Shown one piece after another: positions 1 through 6,816 of a stretch of DNA of 7,043 bases. Position 1 is the first letter of the stretch, and every line of letters begins with the position of its first letter. The notes under the pieces were generated by a model that worked only from the letters and a program-made list of their open reading frames with translations, was not told the origin of the DNA and did not search any database. The stretch is taken from assembly GCA_003456455.1 (NCBI GenBank), contig DMRV01000044.1, positions 1,422-8,464 on the forward strand, in the 5' to 3' direction. The stretch is from Flavobacteriales bacterium (GTDB lineage Bacteria > Bacteroidota > Bacteroidia > UBA10329). The translations under genes and the position numbers were made by a program.

Positions 1-2613
1 ACGCTGCAAGACGTTACAGAGTTGGAGGTTCTAAAAGAAGTTCAAACGATCAATCAGAATAAATTTAAAGCGTTGAGCAACGGTACCATGGAGGGAATCG
101 CTTTGTTTAGTGGTGATGAGGTGGTTGATGTCAATGAACGCATGGTTCAAATCACAGGGTTCAATGAAGCGAATGAACTCATTAAAAACGGTCTTAAAGG
201 GTTCTTTAAAACACGTGATTGGAAGCGGTTATCTACCCGATTGAATGAAGTGTTTGATTTTGAAATTGAAAATTCGAAAGGGATTAAAATCAATATAGAG
301 GCTCAACTCACATCAACAAATAAAGAAACAGACAACCTACAAGCATTGGTAATGCTTGATGTTACCGAAAAAAAGAGGATTGAGCGCGACCTACTTCAAA
401 CCAAAGAACGGTTTAGGTTATTGGTGGAATCCAGCCCGATCGGGTTGTTTCTCGTTGTCAAAAATAAAATTCGATACATCAACCAAGCGGCCTCGAGTTT
501 ATTGGGTTTTGAAGATGAGGAGGAAGTGTACAATCAAGATATCTCTTCGCTCTTTATGGACTCAGACCGCCAGCGGGTATTGGAGGATATGGAAGCGGTT
601 TATAAAGGAGAGAAACCACCCTATATCGAATTGTCCATGCGGGGTTTGAATACGCAAGTGAAAGCTGTTGGGATTCAAATGGGCTTGACGTTTTATGATC
701 AGAAACCGGCTGTTCAGATTACCGTGAGTGATTTATCGACCCGAATGATGCTTGTACGTGAGCAGATGAGAGCTTCTTCAGCTGAAGAAGCGAATGCTCT
801 TTTGAAGGAAGAAATTAAGCGCCACAAGAAGACACAAATTCAACTAAAGGAGGCGGAAAGACTGAACAGGTCCATTGTAGAGAGCTCTATTGATATGATT
901 CTTGCGTTTGACATCAATGGGAATTTGATTCAATTTAATCACGCAGCGTCTGTGGAGTTTGGATGGACTTTTGACGATGCGAAACAACTAAGGCCTAAGC
1001 AGTTTTTAGCGGATGAAAGTGAATTCGCGGATGTGATGAGCGAATTAAAAGAGAAAAATCACTTCGTTGGGGAGTTGACAGGTCTCCGTTCTTCAGGTGA
1101 AACATTTCAACTCTTGATGTCCGTTGCTTCGTTGAGGGATGATGATGGGAATACATTGGGAGCGGTTACGGTGGGGAGGGACATTACGGGCCTGCAGATA
1201 GCGGAACAAGAACTTCGTAGAAGTGAAGAGCGGTATCGTGACATTTTAGACAACGCTAGCGATTTAGTTTTCTTGGTCGATCAACACGGAAAATTCACCT
1301 ACGCGAACCCGTCATTTTTCAGAACACTTGGGTATAACGGTACATCCTTGTTGGAAACCAACCTCCAATCCATTACTTCTCTTGATAATGAAAACTGGGC
1401 CGAATCGATTTCAGGGACGAACAAAGAACTTGTTTTTAAAAAACAAGACGGGACCCCGTTGAACATGCTCGGAGGAGCGTCGATGCAAAGAGACCACAAC
1501 GAAAAAGTAACTGGTGTGAGGGGAATTTTCTTGGATGTATCAGAAATGCGCGGGTACCAGCGTGATGCGATGGTGCAATCTGCAAAACTGGAGTCCATAT
1601 TCAACTCGACGAAATACCTTTTGATGTTTACCCTGGACCAGTCTTTACATGTGAGTTCATCGAACCTCAATATGGAGAGTACATTCCAAAACCGATTCAA
1701 GGCTGATATTCAAAAAGGAACTGCAATTGTTGAGTTGTTGGGCACCTTTACCTCGGAGAAACTATACAACGGCCAATTGCGCTTGTTGAAACAAGCCCAA
1801 AGAGGGGTGCAACAGCAATTTGAATTGCCTCTTGTGGATTTCGCAGGAGAAGTCGTGTGGTATCAAGTGTTTGTCAATCCGGTGCGGTACGATGACCAGG
1901 AAGAAGAACTCAGTTGCATTGCATATGATATTACTGAGAGAAAAGAAATCGAGCAACAAATCCGAGAGGCGCTGAAAGAGAAAGAGGTGCTGTTGCAAGA
2001 GGTGCACCACCGGGTTAAAAACAACCTTCAGGTCATATCAAGCATGCTCAACCTTCAGCGCCGGTTCATATCGGATCCGCTTATGTTGAATATTTTGGAA
2101 GAGAGTCAAAATAGAATTTCAACGATGAGCTTCATCCACGAGTCATTGTATCAGAACTCTGATTTTAGCTCGATCAGCTTTTCTTCTTATCTCGAACGCC
2201 TCACCAACAACCTGATTCATAGCTACTCCAAAATTTCATGTGAAGTAGAGCTGGTGTCTTGTTTGGATAACGTGTACATCAATTTAAAGCAAGCCATCCC
2301 GTGTGGGTTGATTGTAAACGAGCTGGTATCGAATTGTTTGAAGTATGCTTTTGTAGGAAGAGAGCATGGAAAACTCACACTAAGGGTAGAGGAAAAGGAC
2401 AACGAATTGGAAATAGAGGTTTCGGATGACGGTGTTGGTTTACCCGAAGGTTTTAGCTTTGAATCGAACGATTCTTTAGGAGTATATCTTGTTCAAGCCC
2501 TAACAGAACAGCTCGATGGAGTTTTGATTGTGAATAACAATTCCACGACGAGTGCGTTAGAAAAGACCACGGGGAGTTCCTTTTTGGTTAGATTTACCCC
2601 AATTGCGGATTAA
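1..2613 (+). CDS. Multi-PAS HisKA_2-family sensor histidine kinase (5' end missing)
   Basis: This is a cytoplasmic sensor kinase that should autophosphorylate on histidine and pass the phosphate to the response regulator encoded 15 bases downstream. The frame is open from base 1, and the first seven codons read like the last strand of a PAS domain (TLQDVTE), so the gene begins upstream of the window. Counting from base 1, five PAS domains lie at about codons 23-126, 137-248, 289-396, 411-515 and 530-647. Most end in the usual D-[VI]-[TS] exit motif (DVTEKK, DITG, DVSE, DITER). A charged, probably coiled-coil linker lies at 254-290. The HisKA_2 domain (about 659-720) has the motif EVHHRVKNN, with His670 the likely phosphoacceptor. 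The HATPase_c domain has an N box around Asn773-Asn778, DDGVG at 809-813 and SLG at 825-827. No membrane segment or HAMP domain is visible. PAS ligands cannot be predicted. The fifth PAS is the most divergent. Confidence 0.93.
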   Translation, partial: TLQDVTELEVLKEVQTINQNKFKALSNGTMEGIALFSGDEVVDVNERMVQITGFNEANELIKNGLKGFFKTRDWKRLSTRLNEVFDFEIENSKGIKINIEAQLTSTNKETDNLQALVMLDVTEKKRIERDLLQTKERFRLLVESSPIGLFLVVKNKIRYINQAASSLLGFEDEEEVYNQDISSLFMDSDRQRVLEDMEAVYKGEKPPYIELSMRGLNTQVKAVGIQMGLTFYDQKPAVQITVSDLSTRMMLVREQMRASSAEEANALLKEEIKRHKKTQIQLKEAERLNRSIVESSIDMILAFDINGNLIQFNHAASVEFGWTFDDAKQLRPKQFLADESEFADVMSELKEKNHFVGELTGLRSSGETFQLLMSVASLRDDDGNTLGAVTVGRDITGLQIAEQELRRSEERYRDILDNASDLVFLVDQHGKFTYANPSFFRTLGYNGTSLLETNLQSITSLDNENWAESISGTNKELVFKKQDGTPLNMLGGASMQRDHNEKVTGVRGIFLDVSEMRGYQRDAMVQSAKLESIFNSTKYLLMFTLDQSLHVSSSNLNMESTFQNRFKADIQKGTAIVELLGTFTSEKLYNGQLRLLKQAQRGVQQQFELPLVDFAGEVVWYQVFVNPVRYDDQEEELSCIAYDITERKEIEQQIREALKEKEVLLQEVHHRVKNNLQVISSMLNLQRRFISDPLMLNILEESQNRISTMSFIHESLYQNSDFSSISFSSYLERLTNNLIHSYSKISCEVELVSCLDNVYINLKQAIPCGLIVNELVSNCLKYAFVGREHGKLTLRVEEKDNELEIEVSDDGVGLPEGFSFESNDSLGVYLVQALTEQLDGVLIVNNNSTTSALEKTTGSSFLVRFTPIAD

Positions 2614-2628
2614 CGGAACACGACTACC

Positions 2629-3378
2629 ATGCCAATCAATATACTTGTTACTGAGGACGAAAGCATCGTCCGTAAAGACATCGAACGATGCCTTGGAAAC
2701 CTTGGATACAATGTAATTGCCTCTGCGGATAATGGGAACGATGCGATCTCTATGGCCATGAAACACAAGCCAGACCTGGCTTTGATGGACATCATGATCA
2801 AGGGAGATATGAACGGAATTGCAGCAGCTGAGGAGATCAAACGCAACATGGATATCCCGGTTGTATTTCTCACGGCATACGCAGATGAGGGCACGCTGAA
2901 CGAGGCTAAAATGGCCGAACCGCATGGTTATATCCTGAAGCCATTTAAAGACGTCGATATCCAAACGGCGATTGAAATGGCTTTGCACAAGCACAGCAAA
3001 GAGCGTGAGATGAAGCAGGAAACTGACTTCTTGCGCAGCATGGCTGAACACAAAGAAGACTCAGACGTCATCTTTGTTAAAAACCGCAGCCGTTTGGTTC
3101 GTGTAAAGAACGACGACCTGTTGTTTGTTGAGGCATTGAAAGACTACGTTGTGGTCCACACACGAACAGAGAGCTACACCATTCATTCGACGATGAAGGA
3201 TGTAGAAACAAAACTTGGAGGCAAAGAATTTTTGCGCGTCCACCGGAGTTTCATTGTGAACATTGAAGCCATTGAAAGCATCAAATACGCGATGATTACA
3301 ATTGACGGAATGGACAAGGAAATCCCTGTAGGTGGAAGCTATAAAGACTCCTTAGCGGATCGAATCAACTTGCTTTAA
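2629..3378 (+). CDS. LytTR-family response regulator transcription factor
   Basis: This 249-residue DNA-binding response regulator is the probable partner of the upstream kinase. The receiver domain (about residues 3-120) has the acidic pair Glu9/Asp10, phosphoacceptor Asp54 in ALMDIMI, Thr82 in FLTAY and Lys104 in ILKPF, so the phosphorylation site is complete. A charged helical linker (about 120-143) leads to a LytTR DNA-binding domain (about 147-249) with the hallmark FLRVHRSFIVN (201-211). LytTR domains usually bind pairs of short direct repeats near promoters. The ATG lies 15 bases after the kinase stop, which supports one transcript. No Shine-Dalgarno sequence is evident. The receiver, with its IKGDMNGI and PHGYILKPF stretches, resembles those that go with HisKA_2 kinases, whereas LytTR regulators classically pair with LytS-type kinases. 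The target genes are unknown. Confidence 0.95.
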   Translation: MPINILVTEDESIVRKDIERCLGNLGYNVIASADNGNDAISMAMKHKPDLALMDIMIKGDMNGIAAAEEIKRNMDIPVVFLTAYADEGTLNEAKMAEPHGYILKPFKDVDIQTAIEMALHKHSKEREMKQETDFLRSMAEHKEDSDVIFVKNRSRLVRVKNDDLLFVEALKDYVVVHTRTESYTIHSTMKDVETKLGGKEFLRVHRSFIVNIEAIESIKYAMITIDGMDKEIPVGGSYKDSLADRINLL

Positions 3379-3381
3379 GGC

Positions 3382-3411
3382 AAGCTGAAAAACACCTGGT
3401 TTTTTCACTTT
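3382..3411. terminator. Possible bidirectional terminator between convergent genes
   Basis: The 31-base spacer between the response regulator stop and the Rieske gene stop contains an imperfect inverted repeat. The arm AAGCTGAAAAA (3382-3392) pairs with TTTTTCACTTT (3401-3411) with one C-C mismatch and one G-T pair. The loop is CACCTGGT (3393-3400). The A tract on one side and the T tract on the other give a U-rich 3' arm on either strand, which suits convergent genes. The stem is AT-rich and therefore weak. A second hairpin, CTTGCT/GGCAAG with a TTAA loop (3369-3384), spans the regulator's stop codon and overlaps the first, so the two could compete. Confidence 0.45.
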
Positions 3412-4519
3412 AGTTGGACCTGTTGTCGCTTTCCAATAATCGGGACAGCAACAAGTGGAATTGGTGCACGCCTTGCTCTCGCGTTGGTGAAAACCGCCCA
3501 GTTGAATAACTTCTTGATTGAATTCCTTTTTGAACAGCAGCGACGACTGCCTCATCCTCCTGTTCTACTAAATCCAAATCACCCCCAGCGCCACGATCCA
3601 TTTTAGAAGCGTCGAAAACGTACGACTTGAATGTGATTCTGGTTTTGTTCTTGCTAATGGGTTCAACCCGGTTGACCGACAATCCCCAGGGATAGAAATT
3701 GAGCATGACGTTAGGAAACAACCAGAAGTAATACGCTGAGATATTGGACCCAAAATCAACGTGGCCCTCGGGTAAATCAAACGTATCGGCATCTCCACGG
3801 GTATATCCAATTTGGAGACTACCGTATTCAAAGAGGACGGTCTTGTACTGATCGTAATCAACAGCAGCATTCAAAGCTTGATGCACAAAAGGAATGTGAA
3901 AGCCCTCTAGAAAATTATCACAGTACAACGCCCAGTGAGCGTCCACTTCATAAACCTCTTCTTTTTTCGGTTGGTATGTGAACTGTGAAACGGGCATAAA
4001 ACCAACCCGTTCGTTGAGAATCTCAATCAATGCAGACAAACCAAAAGAAGGGGCAAGCCCAACGAATAAATGCCCAGCCCAAGAGGTGATCGGGTGGTCT
4101 TTCAGATCATCACATGGCCGAGGAAAGTCAAGTGCTGTTTCAAACTCTGGCATGCTTTTAAAGGCCCCATTCATTTCGAAACGGCGGCCGTGGTATCCAC
4201 ATACAAGCTGGCGCAACTGACACGGCTTGTCGACGAGAAGATTGCCGCGGTGCGTGCACACGTTGGCGAGACATTGGATGTGACCATCTTCTTGACGGGA
4301 CAACAACAAGGGCTCATCAAGGAATTCAGGCAACAGAACAAAAGGAGAAACCGAGTTTTCAGGAGAAATTGCATTTGCGACGGGCCCAACCCAATGCCAT
4401 GACCTCTCGAAAACAGAAACCTTCAAAGCCTCAAAAACATCATCGCGGGTATAGAATTCAGCCGGAAGTGTTTCAGCTCTTCGGATGTCAGGGTCGATAA
4501 AAAATGAAGGTGTGCGCAT
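3410..4519 (-). CDS. Rieske non-heme iron oxygenase alpha subunit (ring-hydroxylating / choline monooxygenase-like)
   Basis: This is a 369-residue oxygenase component. Such enzymes hydroxylate or demethylate small aromatic or quaternary ammonium compounds, using electrons from a separate reductase. Numbered from the ATG at 4519, the Rieske [2Fe-2S] motif C-x-H-x16-C-x2-H is complete: Cys88, His90, Cys107, His110. The catalytic domain has NFLEGFHIPFVH, giving iron ligands His208 and His213, with Asp201 as the likely electron-bridging residue. Asp322 in EQEDEAVV is the likely third ligand. The C-terminus has GRFSPTREQGVH, which I associate with this family. The frame is open up to 4654, but family-like sequence starts only after this ATG (FFIDPDIRRAE, a few residues in), and the extra 45 residues look like translated leader. 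The substrate is not predictable from sequence alone. No ferredoxin or reductase gene is in the window. The gene is convergent with the response regulator. Confidence 0.9.
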   Translation of the reverse strand: MRTPSFFIDPDIRRAETLPAEFYTRDDVFEALKVSVFERSWHWVGPVANAISPENSVSPFVLLPEFLDEPLLLSRQEDGHIQCLANVCTHRGNLLVDKPCQLRQLVCGYHGRRFEMNGAFKSMPEFETALDFPRPCDDLKDHPITSWAGHLFVGLAPSFGLSALIEILNERVGFMPVSQFTYQPKKEEVYEVDAHWALYCDNFLEGFHIPFVHQALNAAVDYDQYKTVLFEYGSLQIGYTRGDADTFDLPEGHVDFGSNISAYYFWLFPNVMLNFYPWGLSVNRVEPISKNKTRITFKSYVFDASKMDRGAGGDLDLVEQEDEAVVAAVQKGIQSRSYSTGRFSPTREQGVHQFHLLLSRLLESDNRSN

Positions 4520-4524
4520 GGTTC

Positions 4525-4537
4525 GTTTCGGCGAAAC
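4525..4537. repeat. Small perfect inverted repeat just upstream of the Rieske gene start
   Basis: GTTTCGGCGAAAC is a 5-bp inverted repeat around GGC (6 bp if the central base is counted alone). It lies 5 bases upstream of the chosen ATG at 4519. In the transcript it would fold into a short hairpin where a ribosome binds. It could also be a protein site, or chance. Confidence 0.35.
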
Positions 4538-4677
4538 AATGAAGATAGCCCATTTCGAGAAAGACAGATGGTAGGCATGCGGAAACACCCAATGCAATAA
4601 GGGGTAAACGTGACCAAGCCCAGCGAGGTTGTCCCCCGCCAAATTAACCGTCACCCAAGCGATGATTATAAAGATGT

Positions 4678-4690
4678 AGGCTGGTAGCCT
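4678..4690. repeat. Short inverted repeat in the divergent intergenic region
   Basis: AGGCT-GGT-AGCCT forms a perfect 5-bp stem with a 3-base loop, roughly mid-way between the divergently transcribed Rieske and PiT-like genes. It has no T tract, so it is unlikely to be a terminator. Its function is unknown. Confidence 0.3.
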
Positions 4691-4702
4691 GTGGAGGGCA
4701 TA

Positions 4703-4718
4703 AAAACCAGAAAACCAG
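4703..4718. repeat. Tandem 8-bp direct repeat
   Basis: AAAACCAG occurs twice in a row without a spacer, in the 295-base region between the two divergent genes. It could be a replication-slippage product or part of a protein-binding site. Nothing else in the window repeats it. Confidence 0.4.
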
Positions 4719-4745
4719 TTGATTTAACGTGGGTATTACGTAACA

Positions 4746-4779
4746 TTAACTTAACATTTAGCACCTTGTTTTATCGTTG
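4746..4779 (+). promoter_or_regulatory. Weak Bacteroidota-type promoter candidate for the PiT-like gene
   Basis: TATCGTTG (4772-4779) matches the Bacteroidota -7 consensus TAnnTTTG at all but one defined position. TTAACT (4746-4751) sits 20 bases upstream, where the -33 TTG-type element is expected, but it is itself a poor match. Transcription would start near 4786, leaving a leader of about 29 bases before the ATG at 4815. The surrounding 4520-4814 region also holds the palindrome TTACGTAA (4736-4743) and repeated TAACATT words (4741-4747 and 4752-4758). I found no convincing promoter for the - strand gene. Confidence 0.3.
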
Positions 4780-4814
4780 CCAATGGTGACATTCACACTC
4801 CCAAATAGAATGGT

Positions 4815-5876
4815 ATGATCGCTCTTTTTACTACAATAGGTTTCATCTTGGCTGGCTACTCGGTGATTGCCAATGATAGCGTGCAAACACTTGGAACATG
4901 GATTGCCTCGAACCGAGATAAATTTAAATGGACAACGCTTTGGGCTGCCGCCGCAACGGTATTGGTGGCGACGTTAGCGTACGGATGGTACACAGGAGAT
5001 GGTGACATTTCATTCGGTCGTCTGACGAAAATCCCATACAAGGAGCCACAATGGTACCATGCCATGGCGCCATTAGCGCTGGTGTTGTTGACCCGAAAAG
5101 GGATTCCGGTATCCACATCTTTCCTCGTGCTTTCGGCATTTGCATCCACATTTGTTCTTGAGAAAATGCTCTTAAAGAGCGTAATGGGATATGGCCTTGC
5201 TGCGATTGTCGCTTATGTACTCTGGCTCATCATTGCTCGTTTCATCAATGAAAAGGAAGATGTAAGCGATGGCACAAAGAAGTTTTGGAGGGTGTTCCAG
5301 TGGTGTTCAACTGGTTTTTTGTGGTTTACTTGGTTGTCGCACGATGTCGCTAACATCGCTGTGTTCCTTCCCCGTCAAATTTCATTGACGCAGTTGTTGC
5401 TGGTTATGGGGTTCTTTGTCCTTGGTTTGGGCCATATATTTTATCAGAAGGGCGGAAAAATCCAGCAAATTGTGTTGGACAAACAGAGCACGAAATATGT
5501 GCGTTCAGCGACGCTCATTGATCTCGTTTACGCTTTCCTCCTTTTGTATTTTAAGCAATTGAACAACATCCCGATGTCTACGACATGGGTGTTTGTTGGA
5601 TTGTTGTGTGGTCGAGAATTGGCTTTGAATACGGGCCTCACGAAAAAAGGAAACCTGAAGTCCATCTTCCCGATTGTAGCCAAGGACTTCTTGAAGCTCA
5701 TCGTCGGTTTGCTTGTAAGTGTCGCCATTGTATTGGCCATTCACTATGGCACGGACAGCGTCGGTATGGACGGAGAACCGAATGCCTCAGGGGCTGAATC
5801 CAGCATGGAATCAGGAGTGCCTGTAGAGGAAGGGTTGACGGATGCTGCTGCACCAAAAGAGACACCAGCGAACTAA
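4815..5876 (+). CDS. Divergent PiT-family (inorganic phosphate transporter-like) membrane protein
   Basis: This 353-residue polytopic inner-membrane protein has about ten hydrophobic segments. It has the duplicated layout of PiT transporters, which move phosphate with sodium ions or protons. The first half has IANDSVQTLGT (Asn20, Asp21), followed by GIPVST at 97-101. The second half has SHDVAN (His176, Asp177, Asn180), followed by NIPMSTT at 252-257 and a GLLCG stretch. In typical PiT proteins the ND or HD motif is followed, further on, by P-x-S-[ST]-[ST]-H. Here Phe103 and Trp258 replace the two histidines. It is shorter than most PiT proteins. After about residue 312 comes a soluble tail of some 40 residues rich in Gly, Glu, Ala and Ser. 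The ATG at 4815 has no Shine-Dalgarno sequence. It is followed 57 bases later by an aldo/keto reductase gene, with no evident functional link. Transport of another anion is possible. Confidence 0.75.
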   Translation: MIALFTTIGFILAGYSVIANDSVQTLGTWIASNRDKFKWTTLWAAAATVLVATLAYGWYTGDGDISFGRLTKIPYKEPQWYHAMAPLALVLLTRKGIPVSTSFLVLSAFASTFVLEKMLLKSVMGYGLAAIVAYVLWLIIARFINEKEDVSDGTKKFWRVFQWCSTGFLWFTWLSHDVANIAVFLPRQISLTQLLLVMGFFVLGLGHIFYQKGGKIQQIVLDKQSTKYVRSATLIDLVYAFLLLYFKQLNNIPMSTTWVFVGLLCGRELALNTGLTKKGNLKSIFPIVAKDFLKLIVGLLVSVAIVLAIHYGTDSVGMDGEPNASGAESSMESGVPVEEGLTDAAAPKETPAN

Positions 5877-5933
5877 ACATCGAGGGTGTTGAAAATGCGG
5901 TGTGCGTGCCTCCTTTTGATGTAGTTTTCATTC

Positions 5934-6797
5934 ATGAACCAACCTGAAATTATTGCAGGAACCATGAATTGGGGTGTGTGGGGAACAGACATGAGTCTTT
6001 CTAACATGTCGCGTCAGATCGAAGGGTGTGTGGAGCGCGGTGTGTTTGCGTTTGATCATGCAGACATCTATGGTGACTTTACCACGGAGCGCGCCTTTGG
6101 CCAGGCGTTTGCCGAGACCAATGTATCGAGAGAGGATGTGTGGTGGGTTAGCAAGTGCGGAATTCAATATCCCAATCCAAAAACCGCCTCATCGGTCAAG
6201 CATTACAACTACAGTCCACAGCACATCAGGAAGTCTGTTGAGAATAGCCTTCGAAACCTGCAGACGGAGTATTTGGACGGGTTGCTATTGCACCGTCCGA
6301 GCCCGTTGATGGATCCGGAATCCATCGTTCACACGTTGTTAGAACTGAAGGAAGAAGGAAAGATTAAAGGGTGGGGAGTTTCGAATTTCACGCCCTCTCA
6401 AATGGCGTTGTTTCAAGGGGACGAACGCCCTTTATGGAACCAACTGGAGTGCTCTGTGACGCACACATCCCCTATGACTGATGGAACATTGGATTTTATG
6501 AAGGTGAACAAAATCGCCGCCATGGCGTGGTCTCCACTTGGAAGTTTCTTTAAGATTTCCGGTCCGCAACAAAAGCGGTTAAATGAAGTGGTAGCACGAT
6601 TGTCTGAAAAAACAGAACGCACTCCCGCACAGCTCCTTTTAGCATGGCTGGTGCGCCATCCGAGCGGTATTGTTCCGGTTGTTGGAACGACGGATCTGTT
6701 GCGGTTGTCTGACTTGAAGGAAGCTTGTTCATTTCATTTGGAGTTGGAGGATTGGTTTGCGATGACTGAGGCAAGTTGGGGACATCGTGTACCTTGA
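5934..6797 (+). CDS. Aldo/keto reductase (YdhF-like oxidoreductase)
   Basis: This 287-residue cytosolic NAD(P)H-dependent oxidoreductase should reduce aldehydes or ketones to alcohols. The catalytic tetrad is complete: Asp41 and Tyr46 in FDHADIYGD, Lys74 in VSKCG and His120 in LLLHRPSP. Cofactor-site stretches of the TIM-barrel fold follow in order: GWGVSNF (146-152), NQLECS (169-174), AWSPLGS (198-204) and VVGTTDLLRL (249-258). Arg257 lies where the family often contacts the NADPH phosphate. The DHADIYG form and the length, near 290-300 residues, fit the YdhF-like group better than the AKR1-type enzymes. The substrate cannot be inferred. Leader bases before the ATG show no Shine-Dalgarno sequence. 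The gene may be read through from the PiT-like gene 57 bases upstream, as no terminator is visible between them. Confidence 0.93.
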   Translation: MNQPEIIAGTMNWGVWGTDMSLSNMSRQIEGCVERGVFAFDHADIYGDFTTERAFGQAFAETNVSREDVWWVSKCGIQYPNPKTASSVKHYNYSPQHIRKSVENSLRNLQTEYLDGLLLHRPSPLMDPESIVHTLLELKEEGKIKGWGVSNFTPSQMALFQGDERPLWNQLECSVTHTSPMTDGTLDFMKVNKIAAMAWSPLGSFFKISGPQQKRLNEVVARLSEKTERTPAQLLLAWLVRHPSGIVPVVGTTDLLRLSDLKEACSFHLELEDWFAMTEASWGHRVP

Positions 6798-6816
6798 GTT
6801 ATGTTTGACGCTATTG

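Noticed and set aside
22..24. TTG as the start codon of the histidine kinase
   Set aside because: The frame is open to base 1 and the preceding codons encode the end of a PAS domain (LQDVTE), so the protein continues upstream.
1299..1700. 133-codon open frame on the - strand inside the kinase gene
   Set aside because: It lies entirely antisense to well-conserved PAS coding sequence and its translation shows no recognisable domain.
2557..3051. 164-codon open frame on the - strand over the kinase/regulator junction
   Set aside because: It is antisense to the receiver domain, whose motifs are unmistakable; the composition looks like a shadow frame.
3568..3870. 100-codon open frame on the - strand in another frame of the Rieske gene
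   Set aside because: It overlaps the conserved C-terminal catalytic domain in the real frame and has no domain features.
4070..4402. 110-codon open frame on the + strand inside the Rieske gene
   Set aside because: It is antisense to the Rieske cluster motif region and encodes no recognisable protein.
4520..4654. Upstream ATG at 4654 as the start of the Rieske protein
   Set aside because: The added 45 residues do not resemble the family, whereas the sequence just after the ATG at 4519 does. Kept only as a point to check.
4810..4818. ATG-GTA-TGA mini frame overlapping the PiT-like start
   Set aside because: Two codons only; nothing suggests a regulatory leader peptide.
5922..5929. TAGTTTTC as a -7 promoter element for the aldo/keto reductase gene
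   Set aside because: No -33 element lies at a usable distance, and the transcript would begin at or inside the start codon.
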